Assembly: GCF_030384665.1 (NCBI RefSeq)
Contig: NC_083674.1
Span: 2,356,001-2,420,000 of the forward strand
Direction: 5' to 3'
From: Lodderomyces elongisporus
Lineage: Eukaryota; Ascomycota; Pichiomycetes; Serinales; Debaryomycetaceae
DNA: 64,000 nt
Positions 1 to 8,631 of the stretch are shown piece by piece. The notes below the pieces were generated by a model that was not told the DNA's origin, did not search any database, and saw nothing but the letters and a program-made list of their open reading frames with translations. Each line of letters opens with the position of its first letter. Within the stretch, counting starts at the first letter, position 1. The translations under genes and the position numbers were made by a program.

Positions 1-364
1 CAACCCAACCTGTGATAATATGATCCCGCTGTGCCTTGTTGATACCCCTAGTGCATATGCATCCTCCACATTTTTCGTTCCCCGTACAAGATCATACGAC
101 AAAGGCGCCATTTTGTCGCAGGATCTGCCAAGTTCAGAATAAATGTGTGAGTCGGCAGCTACACTAGTGCAATGTTGTGGTAGGCTATGGGAAACGGTAG
201 CAGAGGTCGGTGGGCTCCCCTGCTTTGGGATCATGGTTGGGTTTGTGATATAGTCATCCGTGAAGCAGCAACAGAGGTAACATCAGAAATAGCACCAGTG
301 ACAGTAACGTGCTTTTTTTTTGTCCGTCTGTTTTTGTATTTTTTTTTTTTTTTTTTTCCTTTTA

Positions 365-1774
365 TTACTTGGTTGAGACCAGCATTAGACTTTTGATCCT
401 CGCTTTTATGTTTTTTATGCAGCGAGTGAAGCTGGTAGTTGGGGGTAGTGTTTTGATTTTGAACTTTTCTAGATGTAGTTCCCCCTCGATAACCTCAATG
501 TGCTGATCTAAAGTCTTAATCAACCAAGCAGCGTATTCTTCTGGTGTTTTGACATTTGCTCCTCCAAACCTAAAAAACCTAAAAAACCTTCTAAACCCCC
601 TCTCCCTGGTGTATGTCCTGTGGTAGTCGACAATCCGCACTTGGATTCCTGGTCGACTACCCACTTTTCTCTCCACCCCAACTAGAAGCTTATAGCCTGT
701 TTTGTTTCTGGCTATAAGATGGGTCGTGTCCCTTTGCAATTTGTGAAGGATGTCCTCGCGTTCTTTGGTAAGTAAGGGGAAGCGGACATTGCCTGTTGGA
801 CAGCCCTGGTCAATGGGGTGGTATAATGGCCTCAGAAATGAGGACTTATGGACAACGGAGTTGGTGCAAAGTGTTGCGAAGGTGGGTCTGGGTTCGCCCA
901 TGTCACATGCGCGTTTGTTCCTGCGTGTCATGTAATTGTATGTGCGTGTGGTGTTTGTGTTTGTGTCTGTGTTTGTGTTTGTGTCTGTGTTTGTGTTTGT
1001 GTTTGTGTTTGTGTCTGTGTCTGTAAATGTGTATGTGTTTGAGGTATATGTGTTTTTCAGGCTTGTTTCTTGTGTGCCCAAGTAATATACCTCAGTTGCT
1101 TGGTGCTCGTATGCCGGACTTACTGCATAGATAGTTTCCTCCCCTCCAAAATTCATTTTCAAGAGTTGGAAGTGGGGAAGTATCAATGATGCCTCTTTGT
1201 AGTGGCTTCCCATTCTGGGAAGCTCTCTCCTGATGTCTTCGGAGTGTTCCTCTGAAATCTTGTAGATGAGAAATTTTCCATCTGTAGATTTGTAGGCGGT
1301 GCTGCCTATTTTTGTTATGGAGTCTTCCATGGACGCAAATGACTGTAAATAGGTGGATTCCAGGCATCCCCACAGCTTTCTTACTCTTTGAAACAGCTTT
1401 GCATGGTAGGACTCGATATTGGTTGTGTATTCTTGGTGCCTAAGAAAAACACTGAAAGTTTCGTCGTACTTCCAGGTTCTCCTGAGGCAGTCGGCAATAC
1501 TTTTGTGTATTCCCTCTACAAGAAGAAACCTTTCGGCCTCTTTCTTGGTAAGCTTTTTAACTGGTGTTTCCAGCAGTGGTGCACCTGAGGGTGATTTCCC
1601 AGGTGTTTGCGAAGGTTTGAATCCCTTCGCCAAAGTTGATTTGAGGTTTTGGAAAACCTGCTTGGTTGATTGGGGTACAGGTTCTCCGGGAAGTTGAAAC
1701 CGAACCTTGCGTTCGGCTGGTTTTTCCCCCTTTGACTTGGGGGAGGTGTTAAAAGCGTTTTTAAAAAATGACAT
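365..1774 (-). CDS. ORF A, copy 1: repeat-encoded protein of unknown function (469 aa)
   Basis: I do not recognise the family. The N-terminal ~75 residues are basic and probably disordered, with a KVRF motif at 23-26 (fits the PP1-docking RVxF pattern) and proline-directed sites SPKSK (11-15), TPGK (57-60) and TPVK (70-73); the last two fit the full Cdk consensus. Residues ~75-235 look folded (mixed helix/strand composition, many aromatics). A Thr/Asn/Asp dipeptide run at about 251-276 is encoded by a 6-bp repeat at about 951-1024. A basic stretch TRRNKRA (283-289) follows, then a second folded-looking region and an Arg/Phe-rich patch (390-403). There is no signal peptide or membrane segment. 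The ATG is followed by MSFFKNAF and lies ~173 bp downstream of a TATAAATA box. Seven CTG codons (residues 67, 68, 127, 134, 138, 239, 314) would be Ser under the CUG-Ser code. Intactness in all twelve copies argues for a real gene; function is open. Confidence 0.68.
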   Translation of the reverse strand: MSFFKNAFNTSPKSKGEKPAERKVRFQLPGEPVPQSTKQVFQNLKSTLAKGFKPSQTPGKSPSGAPLLETPVKKLTKKEAERFLLVEGIHKSIADCLRRTWKYDETFSVFLRHQEYTTNIESYHAKLFQRVRKLWGCLESTYLQSFASMEDSITKIGSTAYKSTDGKFLIYKISEEHSEDIRRELPRMGSHYKEASLILPHFQLLKMNFGGEETIYAVSPAYEHQATEVYYLGTQETSLKNTYTSNTYTFTDTDTNTNTNTNTDTNTNTDTNTNTTRTYNYMTRRNKRACDMGEPRPTFATLCTNSVVHKSSFLRPLYHPIDQGCPTGNVRFPLLTKEREDILHKLQRDTTHLIARNKTGYKLLVGVERKVGSRPGIQVRIVDYHRTYTRERGFRRFFRFFRFGGANVKTPEEYAAWLIKTLDQHIEVIEGELHLEKFKIKTLPPTTSFTRCIKNIKARIKSLMLVSTK

Positions 1775-1946
1775 TATTTAAGATTTAATTAAGTAAACTA
1801 ACTGGTAAAGTCTGACTCGTTTAAACTGTACTAAGTGAGACTTTGGTTGTGGGTTTACTTCTGGCGAAAGAAGAAGAAGAAAAAGGAAAAGAAGAAAAAG
1901 AAAAGGGCAAAAAAAGGTTTGAGGTCACAAGGATTTTGTTTGTGGA

Positions 1947-1954
1947 TATTTATA
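1947..1954 (-). promoter_or_regulatory. TATA box and leader of ORF A (unit 1; present in every unit)
   Basis: TATAAATA on the minus strand lies ~173 bp before the ORF A ATG. A strongly pyrimidine-rich leader (~1862-1920 on the minus strand), as seen in well-expressed yeast promoters, lies between them. An ACGCGT word (2126-2131, MluI-box-like) lies about 350 bp upstream of the ATG. The TATA, CT-rich leader and ACGCGT are also kept at matching distance in the inverted flanking copy (TATA at 42373-42380, ATG at 42553). The promoter role is inferred from position and motif only. Confidence 0.6.
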
Positions 1955-2145
1955 CTTCACCAAGTAGCCCTCTCGCCACGCCTTGTGGTTGGAGACTAAC
2001 AAGTAAATTGTGTTATGCCATATACATTTTGGTTGCAAAACCCGCGAGGAAGTGAGGGGAACAGAAGGGCGAGGAAATCCCTTCTGGTAGCTCAGCAGTG
2101 TGTGTGCAATTGTATGCGCTACCAAACGCGTCGTAACAAAAAACC

Positions 2146-2187
2146 AAATGGGTGCTGCCAAATGGGTGCTGCCAAATGGGTGCTGCC
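2146..2187. repeat. 14-bp minisatellite AAATGGGTGCTGCC (unit 1, 3 copies)
   Basis: AAATGGGTGCTGCC is repeated three times. The same site has 3 copies in units 1-5, 7, 11 and 12, 4 copies in unit 6 (from about 19345), and 2 copies in units 8, 9 and 10. A period that is not a multiple of three, varying freely, indicates this stretch is not coding. Confidence 0.9.
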
Positions 2188-2282
2188 AATAGTGTGTGGC
2201 TGTAGCAGAAAGTGGACAACCAGAGTGGATGAATTGTGTGTTTGGATGCATGTTGGCTCAACACAATCTACAACCTTATACA

Positions 2283-2790
2283 TCCTGCAATGCATTCTAT
2301 CTCCACAAACAATTCTCGACGGATTGCCGTCAAGCTTGCAACGAGTCGAGAATTGTTTGTGTGTGTTGATTATTCCCCTGAGTTTGGTGCGAATTTACAG
2401 GGAAACATTTTTCTACTGAAGTTTGAGGAAAACTGTGGGCTCAGCTACTCCCTCCCTCTTTCCCCGCCCCATACATTTACATCATATAGGCCGGATCCCA
2501 GGTTGAGCCCTAGGTTGAACCCCAGGCTGGATCCTATGTCAGTTCTACAAAAATGCGCCACTTCCAGAACATAGGGAGAATCTGGCTCCTATCACTGCTG
2601 CTGCCCACTGTAGTGTTTTTTTGTAAAGTTTTTTGTAAAGTACACACCCACCCGCGCGCGTCCATCTTACGTGTATATTACGTGTATCTGAGGTTAACTC
2701 GTTCACAGCAGCTCACGTGCGCGTATACATACACATACTCCAACCCGAGATACTCTAGTTTGCAATGACAGCGATTGCGCGAAATATACA
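2283..2790. repeat. 508-bp segment present in array units, absent from the inverted flanking copy
   Basis: In unit 1 this stretch is bounded by two TATACA words (2277-2282 and 2785-2790). In the inverted flanking copy near 42062 the sequence passes directly from one side to the other with a single TATACA. It holds a perfect hairpin (2304-2361), two GGATCC words (2493, 2529) around short AGGTTGA repeats, a tandem duplication of TTTTTTGTAAAG (2617-2640), a direct repeat TTACGTGTAT (2667 and 2678) and a CACGTG word (2714-2719). It could be an insertion with a 6-bp duplication or a segment lost from the flank by microhomology; the sequence alone cannot choose. Confidence 0.75.
2304..2361. repeat. 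Perfect 17-bp inverted repeat with 24-nt loop (unit 1)
   Basis: The left arm CACAAACAATTCTCGAC (2304-2320) and right arm (2345-2361) are exact reverse complements around a 24-nt loop. The element recurs without change in all twelve complete units (for example 5758-5815 in unit 2). Possible roles include a protein-binding or recombination site, a replication element, or a transcript hairpin; none is shown by the sequence. Confidence 0.85.
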
Positions 2791-2925
2791 GAACGTTCAA
2801 TTTTGTAGGCTGAATGCGAAATAGAAGAATGGTTCAATTACAAATAGCAGAGTGTTTACATAAACAGAAAAGTGTGTTAATATTAGAAAAAAAAAGTGCA
2901 AAGATTAATAGCAGGAACAGCAACA

Positions 2926-3185
2926 CCACCAGACATAACATCAGCAACACCATCAGCAACACCATCAGCAACACCACCAGACATAACACCAGCAACACAA
3001 CCAGACATAACACCAGCAACACAACCAGACATAACATCAGTAACACCACCAGACATAACACCAGCAACACAACCAGACATAACATCAGCAACACAACCAG
3101 ACATAACATCAGCAACACAACCAGCAACACCATCAGCAACACAACCAGCAACACCATCAGCAACGCAACCAGTGACACAACCAGG
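2926..3185. repeat. 24-bp-period minisatellite (unit 1)
   Basis: This is a run of CAACACCACCAGACATAACA-like words in 24-bp and shorter sub-periods. Relative to unit 2, units 1 and 3 are 72 bp longer and units 5-12 are 96 bp longer; unit 4 equals unit 2. The repeat lacks stop codons in several frames on both strands, so it creates overlapping long open frames (up to 292 codons on the minus strand, 137 on the plus strand). These are low complexity, overlap one another, and in units 3, 10 and 11 the longest loses its N-terminus because of a one-base C insertion in the following unit. I read this as a non-coding minisatellite. Confidence 0.85.
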
Positions 3186-3818
3186 AAAAAACACCAGGAA
3201 TAACACCAAAAACATTTCTGACAAGTTTGAATGGCATAGTTTGAGTTTGGTCGACGTCGGATAGCACACACTATAATAAATATGTTGGATATAATAAATA
3301 TGATAAATATGATAAATATTAGTGGTGGTAGTAGTAGTGGTGCTATTCCAACACGAGCAAACAATGATTTTGATGCAACATTAACAAACCCCGGAAGCAG
3401 ATTCCACAAGCTTTTCTTCTGCACCATCTGAAACAACTTGCACGGTGACTTACACAACCCAACCTGTGATAATATGATCCCGCTGTGCCTTGTTGATACC
3501 CCTAGTGCATATGCATCCTCCACATTTTTCGTTCCCCGTACAAGATCATACGACAAAGGCGCCATTTTGTCGCAGGATCTGCCAAGTTCAGAATAAATGT
3601 GTGAGTCGGCAGCTACACTAGTGCAATGTTGTGGTAGGCTATGGGAAACGGTAGCAGAGGTCGGTGGGCTCCCCTGCTTTGGGATCATGGTTGGGTTTGT
3701 GATATAGTCATCCGTGAAGCAGCAACAGAGGTAACATCAGAAATAGCACCAGTGACAGTAACGTGCTTTTTTTTTGTCCGTCTGTTTTTGTATTTTTTTT
3801 TTTTTTTTTTTCCTTTTA

Positions 3819-5228
3819 TTACTTGGTTGAGACCAGCATTAGACTTTTGATCCTCGCTTTTATGTTTTTTATGCAGCGAGTGAAGCTGGTAGTTGGGGGT
3901 AGTGTTTTGATTTTGAACTTTTCTAGATGTAGTTCCCCCTCGATAACCTCAATGTGCTGATCTAAAGTCTTAATCAACCAAGCAGCGTATTCTTCTGGTG
4001 TTTTGACATTTGCTCCTCCAAACCTAAAAAACCTAAAAAACCTTCTAAACCCCCTCTCCCTGGTGTATGTCCTGTGGTAGTCGACAATCCGCACTTGGAT
4101 TCCTGGTCGACTACCCACTTTTCTCTCCACCCCAACTAGAAGCTTATAGCCTGTTTTGTTTCTGGCTATAAGATGGGTCGTGTCCCTTTGCAATTTGTGA
4201 AGGATGTCCTCGCGTTCTTTGGTAAGTAAGGGGAAGCGGACATTGCCTGTTGGACAGCCCTGGTCAATGGGGTGGTATAATGGCCTCAGAAATGAGGACT
4301 TATGGACAACGGAGTTGGTGCAAAGTGTTGCGAAGGTGGGTCTGGGTTCGCCCATGTCACATGCGCGTTTGTTCCTGCGTGTCATGTAATTGTATGTGCG
4401 TGTGGTGTTTGTGTTTGTGTCTGTGTTTGTGTTTGTGTCTGTGTTTGTGTTTGTGTTTGTGTTTGTGTCTGTGTCTGTAAATGTGTATGTGTTTGAGGTA
4501 TATGTGTTTTTCAGGCTTGTTTCTTGTGTGCCCAAGTAATATACCTCAGTTGCTTGGTGCTCGTATGCCGGACTTACTGCATAGATAGTTTCCTCCCCTC
4601 CAAAATTCATTTTCAAGAGTTGGAAGTGGGGAAGTATCAATGATGCCTCTTTGTAGTGGCTTCCCATTCTGGGAAGCTCTCTCCTGATGTCTTCGGAGTG
4701 TTCCTCTGAAATCTTGTAGATGAGAAATTTTCCATCTGTAGATTTGTAGGCGGTGCTGCCTATTTTTGTTATGGAGTCTTCCATGGACGCAAATGACTGT
4801 AAATAGGTGGATTCCAGGCATCCCCACAGCTTTCTTACTCTTTGAAACAGCTTTGCATGGTAGGACTCGATATTGGTTGTGTATTCTTGGTGCCTAAGAA
4901 AAACACTGAAAGTTTCGTCGTACTTCCAGGTTCTCCTGAGGCAGTCGGCAATACTTTTGTGTATTCCCTCTACAAGAAGAAACCTTTCGGCCTCTTTCTT
5001 GGTAAGCTTTTTAACTGGTGTTTCCAGCAGTGGTGCACCTGAGGGTGATTTCCCAGGTGTTTGCGAAGGTTTGAATCCCTTCGCCAAAGTTGATTTGAGG
5101 TTTTGGAAAACCTGCTTGGTTGATTGGGGTACAGGTTCTCCGGGAAGTTGAAACCGAACCTTGCGTTCGGCTGGTTTTTCCCCCTTTGACTTGGGGGAGG
5201 TGTTAAAAGCGTTTTTAAAAAATGACAT
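3819..5228 (-). CDS. ORF A, copy 2 (469 aa)
   Basis: Protein identical to copy 1, including the length of the Thr/Asn run. The unit is the shortest of the array (3382 bp) because its 24-bp minisatellite has lost 72 bp relative to units 1 and 3. Confidence 0.66.
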   Translation of the reverse strand: MSFFKNAFNTSPKSKGEKPAERKVRFQLPGEPVPQSTKQVFQNLKSTLAKGFKPSQTPGKSPSGAPLLETPVKKLTKKEAERFLLVEGIHKSIADCLRRTWKYDETFSVFLRHQEYTTNIESYHAKLFQRVRKLWGCLESTYLQSFASMEDSITKIGSTAYKSTDGKFLIYKISEEHSEDIRRELPRMGSHYKEASLILPHFQLLKMNFGGEETIYAVSPAYEHQATEVYYLGTQETSLKNTYTSNTYTFTDTDTNTNTNTNTDTNTNTDTNTNTTRTYNYMTRRNKRACDMGEPRPTFATLCTNSVVHKSSFLRPLYHPIDQGCPTGNVRFPLLTKEREDILHKLQRDTTHLIARNKTGYKLLVGVERKVGSRPGIQVRIVDYHRTYTRERGFRRFFRFFRFGGANVKTPEEYAAWLIKTLDQHIEVIEGELHLEKFKIKTLPPTTSFTRCIKNIKARIKSLMLVSTK

Positions 5229-7203
5229 TATTTAAGATTTAATTAAGTAAACTAACTGGTAAAGTCTGACTCGTTTAAACTGTACTAAGTGAGACTTTGG
5301 TTGTGGGTTTACTTCTGGCGAAAGAAGAAGAAGAAAAAGGAAAAGAAGAAAAAGAAAAGGGCAAAAAAAGGTTTGAGGTCACAAGGATTTTGTTTGTGGA
5401 TATTTATACTTCACCAAGTAGCCCTCTCGCCACGCCTTGTGGTTGGAGACTAACAAGTAAATTGTGTTATGCCATATACATTTTGGTTGCAAAACCCGCG
5501 AGGAAGTGAGGGGAACAGAAGGGCGAGGAAATCCCTTCTGGTAGCTCAGCAGTGTGTGTGCAATTGTATGCGCTACCAAACGCGTCGTAACAAAAAACCA
5601 AATGGGTGCTGCCAAATGGGTGCTGCCAAATGGGTGCTGCCAATAGTGTGTGGCTGTAGCAGAAAGTGGACAACCAGAGTGGATGAATTGTGTGTTTGGA
5701 TGCATGTTGGCTCAACACAATCTACAACCTTATACATCCTGCAATGCATTCTATCTCCACAAACAATTCTCGACGGATTGCCGTCAAGCTTGCAACGAGT
5801 CGAGAATTGTTTGTGTGTGTTGATTATTCCCCTGAGTTTGGTGCGAATTTACAGGGAAACATTTTTCTACTGAAGTTTGAGGAAAACTGTGGGCTCAGCT
5901 ACTCCCTCCCTCTTTCCCCGCCCCATACATTTACATCATATAGGCCGGATCCCAGGTTGAGCCCTAGGTTGAACCCCAGGCTGGATCCTATGTCAGTTCT
6001 ACAAAAATGCGCCACTTCCAGAACATAGGGAGAATCTGGCTCCTATCACTGCTGCTGCCCACTGTAGTGTTTTTTTGTAAAGTTTTTTGTAAAGTACACA
6101 CCCACCCGCGCGCGTCCATCTTACGTGTATATTACGTGTATCTGAGGTTAACTCGTTCACAGCAGCTCACGTGCGCGTATACATACACATACTCCAACCC
6201 GAGATACTCTAGTTTGCAATGACAGCGATTGCGCGAAATATACAGAACGTTCAATTTTGTAGGCTGAATGCGAAATAGAAGAATGGTTCAATTACAAATA
6301 GCAGAGTGTTTACATAAACAGAAAAGTGTGTTAATATTAGAAAAAAAAAGTGCAAAGATTAATAGCAGGAACAGCAACACCACCAGACATAACATCAGCA
6401 ACACAACCAGACATAACATCAGTAACACCACCAGACATAACACCAGCAACACAACCAGACATAACATCAGCAACACAACCAGACATAACATCAGCAACAC
6501 AACCAGCAACACCATCAGCAACACAACCAGCAACACCATCAGCAACGCAACCAGTGACACAACCAGGAAAAAACACCAGGAATAACACCAAAAACATTTC
6601 TGACAAGTTTGAATGGCATAGTTTGAGTTTGGTCGACGTCGGATAGCACACACTATAATAAATATGTTGGATATAATAAATATGATAAATATGATAAATA
6701 TTAGTGGTGGTAGTAGTAGTGGTGCTATTCCAACACGAGCAAACAATGATTTTGATGCAACATTAACAAACCCCGGAAGCAGATTCCACAAGCTTTTCTT
6801 CTGCACCATCTGAAACAACTTGCACGGTGACTTACACAACCCAACCTGTGATAATATGATCCCGCTGTGCCTTGTTGATACCCCTAGTGCATATGCATCC
6901 TCCACATTTTTCGTTCCCCGTACAAGATCATACGACAAAGGCGCCATTTTGTCGCAGGATCTGCCAAGTTCAGAATAAATGTGTGAGTCGGCAGCTACAC
7001 TAGTGCAATGTTGTGGTAGGCTATGGGAAACGGTAGCAGAGGTCGGTGGGCTCCCCTGCTTTGGGATCATGGTTGGGTTTGTGATATAGTCGTCCGTGAA
7101 GCAGCAACAGAGGTAACATCAGAAATAGCACCAGTGACAGTAACGTGCTTTTTTTTTGTCCGTCTGTTTTTGTATTTTTTTTTTTTTTTTTTTTTTCCTT
7201 TTA

Positions 7204-8631
7204 TTACTTGGTTGAGACCAGCATTAGACTTTTGATCCTCGCTTTTATGTTTTTTATGCAGCGAGTGAAGCTGGTAGTTGGGGGTAGTGTTTTGATTTTG
7301 AACTTTTCTAGATGTAGTTCCCCCTCGATAACCTCAATGTGCTGATCTAAAGTCTTAATCAACCAAGCAGCGTATTCTTCTGGTGTTTTGACATTTGCTC
7401 CTCCAAACCTAAAAAACCTAAAAAACCTTCTAAACCCCCTCTCCCTGGTGTATGTCCTGTGGTAGTCGACAATCCGCACTTGGATTCCTGGTCGACTACC
7501 CACTTTTCTCTCCACCCCAACTAGAAGCTTATAGCCTGTTTTGTTTCTGGCTATAAGATGGGTCGTGTCCCTTTGCAATTTGTGAAGGATGTCCTCGCGT
7601 TCTTTGGTAAGTAAGGGGAAGCGGACATTGCCTGTTGGACAGCCCTGGTCAATGGGGTGGTATAATGGCCTCAGAAATGAGGACTTATGGACAACGGAGT
7701 TGGTGCAAAGTGTTGCGAAGGTGGGTCTGGGTTCGCCCATGTCACATGCGCGTTTGTTCCTGCGTGTCATGTAATTGTATGTGCGTGTGGTGTTTGTGTT
7801 TGTGTCTGTGTTTGTGTTTGTGTCTGTGTTTGTGTTTGTGTCTGTGTTTGTGTTTGTGTTTGTGTTTGTGTCTGTGTCTGTAAATGTGTATGTGTTTGAG
7901 GTATATGTGTTTTTCAGGCTTGTTTCTTGTGTGCCCAAGTAATATACCTCAGTTGCTTGGTGCTCGTATGCCGGACTTACTGCATAGATAGTTTCCTCCC
8001 CTCCAAAATTCATTTTCAAGAGTTGGAAGTGGGGAAGTATCAATGATGCCTCTTTGTAGTGGCTTCCCATTCTGGGAAGCTCTCTCCTGATGTCTTCGGA
8101 GTGTTCCTCTGAAATCTTGTAGATGAGAAATTTTCCATCTGTAGATTTGTAGGCGGTGCTGCCTATTTTTGTTATGGAGTCTTCCATGGACGCAAATGAC
8201 TGTAAATAGGTGGATTCCAGGCATCCCCACAGCTTTCTTACTCTTTGAAACAGCTTTGCATGGTAGGACTCGATATTGGTTGTGTATTCTTGGTGCCTAA
8301 GAAAAACACTGAAAGTTTCGTCGTACTTCCAGGTTCTCCTGAGGCAGTCGGCAATACTTTTGTGTATTCCCTCTACAAGAAGAAACCTTTCGGCCTCTTT
8401 CTTGGTAAGCTTTTTAACTGGTGTTTCCAGCAGTGGTGCACCTGAGGGTGATTTCCCAGGTGTTTGCGAAGGTTTGAATCCCTTCGCCAAAGTTGATTTG
8501 AGGTTTTGGAAAACCTGCTTGGTTGATTGGGGTACAGGTTCTCCGGGAAGTTGAAACCGAACCTTGCGTTCGGCTGGTTTTTCCCCCTTTGACTTGGGGG
8601 AGGTGTTAAAAGCGTTTTTAAAAAATGACAT
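7204..8631 (-). CDS. ORF A, copy 3 (475 aa)
   Basis: Same protein with a six-residue in-frame extension of the Thr/Asn/Asp run (one extra TDTNTN block). No other residue differs from copy 1. The unit has the 72-bp-longer minisatellite form of unit 1. Confidence 0.66.
   Translation of the reverse strand: MSFFKNAFNTSPKSKGEKPAERKVRFQLPGEPVPQSTKQVFQNLKSTLAKGFKPSQTPGKSPSGAPLLETPVKKLTKKEAERFLLVEGIHKSIADCLRRTWKYDETFSVFLRHQEYTTNIESYHAKLFQRVRKLWGCLESTYLQSFASMEDSITKIGSTAYKSTDGKFLIYKISEEHSEDIRRELPRMGSHYKEASLILPHFQLLKMNFGGEETIYAVSPAYEHQATEVYYLGTQETSLKNTYTSNTYTFTDTDTNTNTNTNTDTNTNTDTNTNTDTNTNTTRTYNYMTRRNKRACDMGEPRPTFATLCTNSVVHKSSFLRPLYHPIDQGCPTGNVRFPLLTKEREDILHKLQRDTTHLIARNKTGYKLLVGVERKVGSRPGIQVRIVDYHRTYTRERGFRRFFRFFRFGGANVKTPEEYAAWLIKTLDQHIEVIEGELHLEKFKIKTLPPTTSFTRCIKNIKARIKSLMLVSTK

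Noticed and set aside
404..414. TTTTATGTTTT, a full match to the S. cerevisiae ARS consensus in each unit
   Set aside because: It lies inside ORF A coding sequence, such matches are frequent in AT-rich DNA, and CUG-clade origins need not follow this consensus.
951..1024. Plus-strand Cys/Leu/Val-rich frames through the TGTTTG repeat
   Set aside because: They are antisense shadows of the ORF A Thr/Asn run created by the 6-bp repeat.
1092..1373. 93-codon minus-strand frame inside ORF A
   Set aside because: Lies fully within ORF A in another frame, with no independent support; same in all units.
2015..2574. Plus-strand frames of 134 and 112 codons upstream of ORF A
   Set aside because: The 14-bp repeat changes copy number between units and disrupts the first; the second has no ATG start. 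No domain seen.
2926..3185. CRISPR-like regular repeats
   Set aside because: The 24-bp words are contiguous with no unique spacers and the organism is a eukaryote; it is a minisatellite.
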